Positions 55,389 to 64,000 of a stretch of 64,000 bases of DNA are shown one piece after another. Made by a program: the position numbers and the translations under genes. The stretch comes from Coix lacryma-jobi var. lacryma-jobi (taxonomy: Eukaryota > Streptophyta > Magnoliopsida > Poales > Poaceae): positions 8,278,127-8,342,126 of the forward strand of contig CM019822.1 in NCBI GenBank assembly GCA_009763385.1, given 5' to 3'. The stretch's first letter is position 1. Each line of letters begins with the position of its first letter. The notes under the pieces are model-generated. The model was given only the letters and a program-made list of their open reading frames with translations. It was not told the origin of the DNA and made no database searches.

Positions 55389-57467
55389 TGCGGATACATG
55401 GGTGTATGCCGAAGGCTCTGAGTGATGAGTGATTGTCAACGGGTATGATGCGCATGTTCTTTGGCTTGTGTTGTGCAGGTGTCGAGCACGGAGACAGTGA
55501 TCGAGGGTAGGTGAAGGTCAAGTTGAGACGTGCTGTGCTGACGGACCGGGTGCGGTGAAGGATGGGCGTGCCGTGCGGCGGACGTGCCATGCCAATGTAC
55601 CGAGCGGTGAAGGGCAGACGTGAGGCTTGGACTGAGGGACCGGAGTACCTGAGGATCAGCTGTGGAGGCTGGCAGCCTGTGACGACGACAAGCAAAGAAG
55701 TGTGGTCATGTGTTGCTCAGGTCGAGGACCTGGGAACACGTGTCGGTTGATGGGGTGCACGGGAGGTGCATCCCCTCTACGACGCCGGTTTGGTGGTTCA
55801 GCCAGGGAAAAACCACCGGTGGACGGTTTCCAGGTTTGGGCCTCAAAACCTGGGTGCTGAGGGTTTCCGAGTTTGGCCACAAAACTCGGGCGGTGGACGG
55901 TTTCCAGGTTTGGGCCTCAAAACCTGGGTGCTGAGGGTTTCCGAGTTTGGCCACAAAACTCGGGCTGAGGACGGTTTCCAGGTTTGGGCCTCAAAACCTG
56001 GGCGCTGCGGGTTTGCTGAGTTTGGGCCTCAAAACTCAGATACTGGAAGGCTGGTTTCCCGGTTTGGGCCTCAAAACCGGGGGAACAGAGCAAAGGCGGC
56101 ACGTGGCGGCAATCGGAAGGTTGCGCGGAGGCAACGCGGACGAGTTGTGCGGACGTGGCCGTCGGATACACCTACCACTGAGTTGGTCCAGTATAGCCTT
56201 AGGGTTTAGCTGGCTTGCTCTGTAAATAGCTTAGAGAGGGGTAGAGTAGGAAATAGATTTAGGCTAGTTGTAGTATAAATAGAGGGAGACACCCTCCTCC
56301 CTTCCTATCTCAGTTAGTTGCTTTTGTTCTTAGGGTTTCCTGCTCTCCCATTCCCTGCTGTAGCTAGTTGAGATCCACAGAAAAACTTGTTCTGTGTTCT
56401 GTTGGTTCACGGAAGTGAGGCCGTATCCTCATCCTTTCAGAGCAGATCCGTGTTGTGCACTGTGTCGGCTGAGTCCTGCGATTGGTAGTGTAGTGCACTG
56501 TGTTCATCGCGTTTTGGCTCTGCTCGATTTTTCCCGTCGATCGATCTCTCTCTCCAGTGTGTCTTTGCGAAATCCGTTTGAATCAGTTTGTTCGTACCAT
56601 TGAGGAGGTCATTTCGACCAAAGGAATTCATCTAACTCCTCATGATCGAATAGATCGGGACGATTTCGTTTTCGTGGCACTTTTTCGTTCATCCACTTTC
56701 CCTTTTGATTTCCCTATGTTCTTGGTGGTTCTGAGAAGATGATTTCTTGGGGATAGTCTCCTAACTACCCTGTGATCTTCTTCTCCAAGTTTGGAAACTT
56801 GGGATGGTGTCTTGATCGAGTTTTGGAGGGATTTGCTTTTCGGGAGAACGCGTCCAGATCCGAGCTTCTGCGAGAGCAGTGCGCAGCAGGCTCGGGTGTC
56901 GGAACGTGCCGAGGCCACCTTCGTACGGTGACTCTCGAGTAAGCTGAGACCACCCTCGGGCGAGGCGGAACTTTTCCCGAGGCCTCTTGAGCCTCGGATG
57001 AATCGGAACCTTTTCCGTGGTCCCCTCAGCCTCGGGCGAGTCGGAGTTTCACTCGGAGGCCTCTCTCGAGCCTCAAGCCTCGGGCGAGTCGGAGTTTCGT
57101 TCCGAGGCCTCTCTCTCGAGCCCCAACCCTCGGGCGAGACGGAGTTTTCCTCTGAGACCTCCCTCAGCCTCGGGCGAGTCGGTGTTTTCTCCTGAAACCT
57201 TCCTCGAGCCTCGGGCGAATCGGAGTTTTGCCCCGAGGCCTCGTTGGCTCAGTTTTCCGCCAGTTTCTTCGTACTTTCTGGTCAGTGGTGCCTCGCTGTG
57301 ATCTCAGGGATCATCCACCCTCTTCCAAGGGTCGTGGGCATCACGGTTGTGTTTGGAGTTTTGGGGGTTGATTTTATTGGAACAGAGGCCTTAATTTCTA
57401 TGAAGAAATTTTGAGGCTCCCATTCACCCCCCCTCTGGTCGCCTGGTTTGACTCTTTCGGTCCTTCA
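55389..57467 (+). repeat. Shared middle LTR of the tandem array (2,079 bp)
   Basis: 3' LTR of copy 1 and 5' LTR of copy 2 at once. It follows a polypurine tract on the left and precedes a primer site on the right, which only a tandem arrangement explains. Hairpin array at 55830-56081 and TATA at 56274-56281. Confidence 0.94.
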
Positions 57468-57469
57468 AT

Positions 57470-57481
57470 TGGTATCAGAGC
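57470..57481 (+). other. Primer binding site, copy 2
   Basis: TGGTATCAGAGC directly after LTR 2. Confidence 0.92.
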
Positions 57482-57530
57482 AGGTTAAGGATCTTCCACC
57501 TTAGCCGGTTCCAGATCCACAGAAGGCGAC

Positions 57531-60275
57531 ATGGATCGCGGCGTGGGCAAACCGCCGTTCTTTGATGGGACGAACTATGCGTATTGGAAGATACGCATGT
57601 CGGCCTATCTCCATAGCATGGGCTCTTCTGTTTGGGAGATTTGCAACAACGCTGATTACGTGGTCTTGGCTGCTCGTGTCACTCAACAGCAAATTGATGA
57701 GCACGATGCCAATAGCCGAGCCCGTAATGCTCTCTTTTCATGTTTGAGCATGGGAGAGTTTGACCGCGTTTCTCACCTCTCTACGGCTCGGGAGATCTGG
57801 GACACCCTCATGCGTTTTCATGAGGGTACCTCTCAAGTCAAAACCCGACTCTACGAGTCGTTTAAGAGAGAGTATGAGAACTTTCGACATCAACCTGGCG
57901 AGAGCATAGAAAGTTTATTCGCTCGCTTTCAGGTGATTGTCAACAGGATGAGGGCTAACAGAGAGCAGTTGCCTTTTGACGATCATGAGCGTGCTTTGAA
58001 GCTTTTGCACACTCTTGACCGTTCGGTGTGGGACTCCAAGGTTCAGGCGATCATCGAATCACCTAACTATGAGACCCTCACCTGCGATGAGCTCTTCAGT
58101 AAGCTCAAGTCCAGTGAGATTGACGCCATGTCGAGGGCTTCTTATGTGAATCCTTCTGGCCCGACTATGGCTTTGGTTTCTGGCTCTTCCGCTAACTCCT
58201 CTGGTGGCGTTGCTCTTGCATCTCTCTTTTCTGTCACCGAGGAGCAGCTGGAGTCCTTGGGGGATGATGAGTTGGCATTGCTTGCCAACCGGTTCACACG
58301 GTTCCACAACAACCGTATGAACCGTCGCCGCGGAGGAGGACGCTCGGGATGCTACGAGTGCGGCGACCCCGACCACTTCATCGCCAACTGCCCCAAGAAG
58401 AACAAGCATCTGGGGAAGGGCGATCATGGGCACAAGTACGACTCCGGCAAGCGCAAGGAGAAGTACGTCCCTCCGAGGCACAAGAAGAGGGGCGGCTTCG
58501 ACAAGGAGTACATCAAGAAGAAGTACTTGGAGAAGGCCCAGGCTGAGCAGCGTGCGTTCTTCGCCACGCTCAGCGACGTCGACGGCTCGGATGACGACTC
58601 CGCCTCCTCGAGCGATGACGAGTCCGAGAAGAAGAAGAGGATCGAGGACCAGCTGAACGGCCTCTGCTTCTTCGCCGACGACGATGGCCTCTGCACCATG
58701 GCCCTCAGCAACGAGGTCGGAGGCGAGCTGGAGCGCACCCCTCGGAACGACGACGACGACACCTCCCAGGTATCTCTCACCTACGACGAGCTTTCTTCCG
58801 AGGTTGAGAAGCTTACTGCTGCCCTCCTTAGCCAAGATAAACTGCTTAGGCGTGCTGCTAGAGAGCGCAAGGAGTTTAGGCAGAAGTGGGAGGACACGGT
58901 GAAGGAGCTTGAGTTCGCTCGGTCCACCGTGGTTGTGTCGGAGGAAGCTGAGTGTGAGTCATGCACAGCGCACATGACTGACCTTCTCACTTTGAGAGGT
59001 AAGTATGCTGCGTTGGTTGGAGAGGTGGATGAGCTCCGAGCTAGGCCTCAGCTGTTGGGTGCATGCAAGACTTGTCCTGTCTTCCAATCTGAGTTGGCAG
59101 AGAAGAATGCCAAGATTGTGTCTCTTGAAGAGGCCAACTCGGATAGCACTTGTGTCGTGAGGTGCGCCTTGTGCGAGGGTCTGGAGATGGAGATTGCAAA
59201 TGTCAAGCATGACAAGATGCAAACCGAGGAAGAAAACACATACCTTCGGACCATCTTGTCATGGGTCTCCTGTAGTGAGCCGCAGCTCGGGATGATGATT
59301 TCCCAATTCAAGCGAGCTGCTGGGGGTCCTGGTGTAGGTTTTGCTCCGGGTGTTGACCTTTCTGCTTTTGGGAAGACTGGAGAGTCGAGTGGTCTAAATC
59401 CTAGTGAGAAGCCCAACTCCACCACCACTCCCAAGTTGACCAAGCTGCCACCCAGTGAGCCTGTCAAGCCTATCACCAAAGACGGGGTTTTTGAGGAACC
59501 CCCGAGAGCTCCACCCAAAAACCAAGTATGGGCACCCAAGCCGAGCCACCTCAAAAACAAGCTCGACACAATGTCACCCATCCAGGGGGAGTGCTTGCCA
59601 CAGAAGGGCAAGGTGAGCCACACCCACAGCCCGGCGTACCAACAACCCCCGTTGCGTGTGGTGAGGTACCAGTGTGATTTTTGTGGGAGAGATGGTCACT
59701 TGAGTGAGTTCTGTTTTAGGCGCAGGAGAGAAGCGCGCCGTGCCAGGGAGAGGGCACCAAGGCCTGCTGTTAGGACCAGGGGCTCAGAGCCTCAAGTCTC
59801 GAGGCCTCAGCCTCAGCCTCAGCCTCGTGCCCCGAGGCCTCAGCCTCGTGCCCCAAGGCCTAAGCCTCGTGCTCCCAGGCCTCAGCAGCGGAGGGCTCCG
59901 AGGAGAGAGCCTCGGCCTAGAGGCCCAGAGCCTCAGCCTAGAGGTCCAGAGCCTCGGCAGCATGTTGAGCCTCAGGCTCCCAGGCGTAGGCCTCGTAGAG
60001 AGCATGCCCGACGGGGTCCTGCTTTTGCAGTTGACGGACCCCGTGGCGGAGGTTTTGTTGAGCGTTTTCCCCCACTGCAGTTTGAGCATTGCAGTGAGCG
60101 CTCCTTCCCTAGCGGACCATGTCTTCCTCAGCATGGTGATCGCTTCTCTTGTAGACAGTATAGGAATGGTTTTTATCCTAACCGTTCTTTTGAGCAGCCG
60201 GGCCAACACTGGTATTTCCCTCACTTCACTAACCCCAGTGTTGGACCGTATGCTCACCCTATGTCTTTTTATTGA
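57531..60275 (+). CDS. gag: Gag of copy 2 (914 aa, full length)
   Basis: Intact version of the copy 1 Gag. Two zinc knuckles (residues 274-287 and 715-728) are separated by about 430 residues of Lys-rich, acidic and coiled sequence (SYDELSSEVEKLTAALLSQ...). The Pro/Arg/Gln tail (about 750-850) is encoded by repeats of AGGCCTCAGCCTCG type. It ends ...NPSVGPYAHPMSFY. Such long Gag proteins are a Sirevirus trait. The stop at 60273-60275 lies before the first open base of the pol frame. Confidence 0.92.
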   Translation: MDRGVGKPPFFDGTNYAYWKIRMSAYLHSMGSSVWEICNNADYVVLAARVTQQQIDEHDANSRARNALFSCLSMGEFDRVSHLSTAREIWDTLMRFHEGTSQVKTRLYESFKREYENFRHQPGESIESLFARFQVIVNRMRANREQLPFDDHERALKLLHTLDRSVWDSKVQAIIESPNYETLTCDELFSKLKSSEIDAMSRASYVNPSGPTMALVSGSSANSSGGVALASLFSVTEEQLESLGDDELALLANRFTRFHNNRMNRRRGGGRSGCYECGDPDHFIANCPKKNKHLGKGDHGHKYDSGKRKEKYVPPRHKKRGGFDKEYIKKKYLEKAQAEQRAFFATLSDVDGSDDDSASSSDDESEKKKRIEDQLNGLCFFADDDGLCTMALSNEVGGELERTPRNDDDDTSQVSLTYDELSSEVEKLTAALLSQDKLLRRAARERKEFRQKWEDTVKELEFARSTVVVSEEAECESCTAHMTDLLTLRGKYAALVGEVDELRARPQLLGACKTCPVFQSELAEKNAKIVSLEEANSDSTCVVRCALCEGLEMEIANVKHDKMQTEEENTYLRTILSWVSCSEPQLGMMISQFKRAAGGPGVGFAPGVDLSAFGKTGESSGLNPSEKPNSTTTPKLTKLPPSEPVKPITKDGVFEEPPRAPPKNQVWAPKPSHLKNKLDTMSPIQGECLPQKGKVSHTHSPAYQQPPLRVVRYQCDFCGRDGHLSEFCFRRRREARRARERAPRPAVRTRGSEPQVSRPQPQPQPRAPRPQPRAPRPKPRAPRPQQRRAPRREPRPRGPEPQPRGPEPRQHVEPQAPRRRPRREHARRGPAFAVDGPRGGGFVERFPPLQFEHCSERSFPSGPCLPQHGDRFSCRQYRNGFYPNRSFEQPGQHWYFPHFTNPSVGPYAHPMSFY

Positions 60276-60280
60276 TGTAG

Positions 60281-63200
60281 GTAAATCGGTTGGAGGACAT
60301 TTGGTTGGTGGATTCCGGTTGCTCGAGGCACATGACCGGAAACGCCAAGTGGTTCTCCAGCCTTAGTCCTGTTGCCGGAAAGGAGTACATAACCTTCGGT
60401 GACAACAGCAAGGGTAAGGTAGTGTCCCGCGGATCAGTGCGGGTTAATGAGCACTTTGTGTTGCGCGATGTTGCTCTTGTTTCTAACTTGCATTTTAACT
60501 TGCTTTCTGTTTCGCAACTTTTTGACGATGACTATGAGATTCGTTTTAAACCAAATCTCAGTCGTATTTTGGACCCTCAGGGCAATCTGGTATGTCTGAT
60601 TTCGCCCTTTGGGAAAGTCTTTCGTGCGAATTTCTCAGAGTCTTTTGGCACTTCTCGCTGTCTTTTGGCTAGTCCTTCCTCCTCTGATCTTTGGAAGTGG
60701 CATAGGAGGCTCGGTCATTTAAGCTTCGACTTGCTTGCAAGACTTAGCTCACTTGGCCTAATCCGAGGATTGCCCAAGCTTTCGATGGAGAAGGATCTAG
60801 TCTGTCACTCTTGTAGACACAGGAAGATGGTTGCTGCTCCCCACCATCCAGTGACTAAGGTCATGACCTCGCACCCTGGAGAGCTTTTACACATGGACCT
60901 TGTTGGTCCGGCTCGGGTGAGCTCGGTTGGTGGCAAGTGGTATGTTTTGGTCGTTGTCGATGACTTTTCGAGATATTCGTGGGTCTTCTTTTTAGCTGAG
61001 AAGACCGAGACTTTTTCCGTTGCTCGCAATCTGATTTTACGTCTTCAGAACGAGTTCCCTTTGAACTCGATGCGAGCTATTAGAAGTGATAATGGTTCCG
61101 AATTTAAAAATTCGGATTTTGAGAAGTTCTGTAACTGTCTGGGTTTAGAGCACCAGTTTTCTTCCCCCTACACACCGCCACAGAATGGTGTTGTAGAGAG
61201 GAAAAATTGGACCCTCATTGAGATGGCCAGGACGATGCTCGACGAGCATAGGACTCCCAGGCGCTACTGGGCCGAGGCTATAAACACTGCGTGCTATATT
61301 TCAAATCGCATTTTTCTGCGAGCGTTCTTAAAAAAGACTTCTTATGAGTTGCGTTTTGGTCGCCAACCCAAAGTGAGTTATTTTAGAGTCTTCGGTTGCC
61401 ACTGTTTTATTTTGAAGAAAGGCAACCTGGACAAGTTTGAGTCTCGTTCCTCTGACGGTGTGTTTTTGGGTTATGGCACTCACACTCGGGCTTATCGTGT
61501 ACTTAACCTTGACACTAACCGAGTCATGGAGACATCAGATGTCACCTTCGACGAGACTCTCGTTTGTCCTTCTTCTCGTTTTGAGCGTGCAGGTGATCAT
61601 GAGGTCGGCGAGCCTCTGTTTGATGACCGGGAGGAGGGTGCCGAGGGTATGGACGACCCTGCAGAGGGTATGGACGGTCCAGCACCCCCTCCACTCGCCG
61701 AGGCCCATAGAGAAGCCTCGACGACGATCCACGGCCCCGAGACCTCTTCTTCCTGGGGGCCGTGGGATCCGCCACCCCGCGCGGTACCTTTTGTACCCGG
61801 GGAGGCACCAGCTGCTGCTGAGGCTGAAGCCGAGGCCACCTCGGCCAGGGAGGCTCCGCAGCACATCCAGCGCCGGCACCCGCCTCAGCAGATGATCGGC
61901 AGCCTCGACGACCGAGTCACTCGGTCCAGGTCTCAGCAAATCTCGTACTTTGCTCACTCTGCTTTTGTCGCTAATTTTGAGCCCCGAGATGTTGGACACG
62001 CTTTGACGGATCCAGACTGGGTCAATGCCATGCATGAGGAGTTAGAAAACTTTGAGCGAAATCGGGTTTGGGTTCTAGTTCCACCTCCACCTGACTGTAA
62101 ACCTATTGGGACAAAATGGGTTTTCAAGAACAAGCAAGGAGAGGATGGCCAAGTTGTTAGAAACAAGGCCAGGCTTGTAGCGAAGGGTTACAGTCAGAAG
62201 GAGGGAGTAGACTATGAGGAGACTTTTGCTCCTGTAGCTCGTTTGGAGGCTATTAGGATACTCTTGGCTTTTGCTGCATCCAAAGGTTTTAAATTGTTTC
62301 AAATGGATGTCAAGAGTGCCTTCTTAAACGGCTACATAGAAGAGGAAGTGTATGTTGAGCAGCCCCCGGTTTTGAAAGTCCCAAGTTTCCGAACCATGTT
62401 TTTAAACTTCACAAAGCTTTATATGGTCTGAAACAAGCCCCTAGAGCCTGGTATGATAGGTTAAAAACCTTCTTGCTTGCTAAGGGTTTTAAAATGGGAT
62501 GTGTAGATAAAACGCTCTTTCTCCTCAGGCAAGGCAAAGACACTCTCTTGGTCCAAATTTACGTGGATGATATCATTTTCGGTGGTTCTTCTCACGCTTT
62601 GGTTGCCAAGTTTGCAGATACTATGAGCAGGGAGTTCGAGATGAGCATGATGGGAGAGCTGACATTCTTTCTCGGGTTGCAAATTAAGCAATCCCGAGAG
62701 GGGACGTTTGTGCACCAGGGCAAGTACACCAAGGACTTGCTGAAGCGGTTCGACATGGGTGAGGCCAAGCCTCTACCAACGCCCATGTCGACGACGACTG
62801 CCCTGGATGCGGATGTGGATGGCGAAGCAGTGGACCAGAAGGAGTACCGCAGCATGATTGGATCGCTCCTCTACTTGACGGCGACACGCCCAGACATCCA
62901 GTTTGCGGTGTGCCTGTGCGCGCGCTTCCAGGCCTCACCGCGTATTTCTCACTGTCAGGCGGTGAAGAGGGTCTTCAGGTACCTTCGGTTCACACTCGAG
63001 CTCGGGATCTGGTATTCGGCCTCATCCACTCTCTCCCTCTGCGGTTATTCTGATGCCGATTTTGCTGGGTGTCGTATTGATCGCAAGTCCACCTCTGGGA
63101 CTTGCCAGTTTATCGGTTCTTCTCTTATTTCATGGTCTTCTCGCAAGCAGTCTAGTGTCGCCCAGTCTACCACGGAGGCTGAGTATGTTGCTGCGGCTAG

Positions 63201-63504
63201 CTGCTGTTCCCAGTTACTCTGGATGATGGCTACTTTGCGTGATTTTGGTCTGAGCTTTTCTCGTGTTCCTTTGCTTTGTGATAGCACGAGTGCTATTAGC
63301 GTTGCTAAGAACCCCGTGCTTCACTCGAAGACCAAACATATTGATGTGCGCTTTCATTTTTTGCGAGACCACCAGGAGAAGGGTGATATCGACCTTCGCC
63401 ATGTCGATACTCATCATCAACTGGCCGATATTTTTACCAAGCCTTTAGACGAATCAACCTTTAATCGGTTGAGGGGTGAGCTTGGTGTGTGTTTCCCCTT
63501 TTAG
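60281..63504 (+). pseudogene. pol: Pol of copy 2 with the same RT frameshift
   Basis: Domain order and catalytic residues are the same as in copy 1. The first frame stops at 62431 because of the same one-base loss in the G run at 62368-62369; RT YVDD and RNase H continue at 62473-63504. One visible difference near the lesion is Ser to Pro (KVSSF/KVPSF). Because both copies have the same loss, it predates the tandem or passed from one copy to the other. Confidence 0.92.
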
Positions 63505-64000
63505 ATGGGGGAAACATTTTGTGCTGTGTACAGATTGACTTTTTAATTTGTCGTTCTCTTCTTTTTGCGTTTCAACATACATTCTGAGCCTCAGATTTTT
63601 AATCACTAGAATGTATTTACACTCTGTTCAGTCTGATCCGAGGTTTATGATGGAGGCCTGTAGCTTATGCTCTTACTGATCACTAGTACATGTTGTGGGC
63701 TGAGCTATTTTAAAATTATGAAATTTTTTAAATAAATTAAATTCTGAAAATGTTCACCATTAAGATATGCAACTAGCATGTGTAGGTTGTGTTGAGTTTA
63801 CTCGCGCTTTTCATATATGCTAGGTTGCTATGTCTCTAGTTCTGAGTCATTCACTTGCTTGGTCTGTTCATATAATGTTTAAAAGTTGAACCAGGCTTTA
63901 GTAAAATGAAAAGATCGAGATGGGATTGCTTGTCAACACCTCACGGTATCAAGACTGTTTCTCATTGCACCTTGAGTTAAACTTGAGCCGTGTAGTGTAT
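63505..64000 (+). other. 3' non-coding region of copy 2, partial
   Basis: Nearly identical to 53587-54082, with small changes in an A/T run near 63721. No feature beyond the repeat. Confidence 0.9.

Larger units (their letters stand above)
45468..57467 (+). mobile_element. Sirevirus-type Copia retrotransposon, tandem copy 1
   Basis: LTR (45468-47548), primer site, gag, pol (protease, integrase, RT, RNase H), a 1.8-kb non-coding 3' region with several polypurine tracts, then LTR (55389-57467). The second LTR is not followed by a target duplication but directly by a new primer site and internal region, so it is shared with copy 2. The 5-bp flank on the left is ATCAC. The gag size, the second zinc knuckle and the multiple polypurine tracts support Sirevirus membership. 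Confidence 0.93.
55389..64000 (+). mobile_element. Sirevirus-type Copia retrotransposon, tandem copy 2 (truncated by the window)
   Basis: Begins with the shared LTR 2 and repeats primer site, gag, pol and the first 496 bases of the 3' region. The period is 9,918-9,921 bases. The window ends about 1.3 kb before a third LTR would be expected. Confidence 0.93.

Overview
The window is nuclear DNA of a grass, most likely a panicoid (Sorghum-like). The evidence is large Sirevirus-type Copia LTRs, Gypsy-like LTRs beginning TGTCGGTG, dense Tourist- and Stowaway-like MITEs, and GC-rich first exons in intron-containing genes. The species is inferred; nothing in the sequence fixes it.

Layout. 1-4684: the 5' part of a minus-strand Sirevirus-type Copia element (gag, primer site, 2.35-kb LTR). 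4685-6403: gene-free and AT-rich. 6404-8486 (minus): a laccase gene reduced to a pseudogene by three TGA stops and one frameshift. 8722-13919: gene-free, with MITEs and GC-rich simple repeats including a 40-nt G run. 13920-18120: a Gypsy-like solo LTR holding a nested MITE and a nested 2.48-kb Copia solo LTR; all three insertions have target duplications. 18121-27280: a MITE-rich intergenic stretch with a mini-CACTA, a long hairpin element and a second Gypsy-like solo LTR. 27403-29907 (plus): a five-exon XRI1-like gene. 31675-42054 (minus): an 11-exon NRDE2 homologue whose reconstructed exons keep phase throughout (1,154 codons). One of its introns carries a complete 1.86-kb LTR element encoding a protein with an IQ motif. 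42055-45467: MITE-rich. 45468-64000: two nearly identical Sirevirus-type elements arranged LTR-internal-LTR-internal and sharing the middle LTR; the second runs off the window.

Only two host genes look intact: XRI1-like (DNA repair and meiosis in Arabidopsis) and NRDE2 (nuclear RNA surveillance). They point away from each other (XRI1 rightwards, NRDE2 leftwards into the same 1.8-kb interval), so they are convergent. No operon-like link is implied.

The most interesting material is in the retrotransposons. Three different Sirevirus-type LTR families carry arrays of short palindromes upstream of, or around, their TATA boxes, each with its own sequence. In the tandem family the hairpin arms change in a compensatory way while the loop stays constant. 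The two tandem copies share one inactivating reverse-transcriptase frameshift. Their gag and pol reading frames do not overlap, so simple frameshifting or stop readthrough cannot join them.
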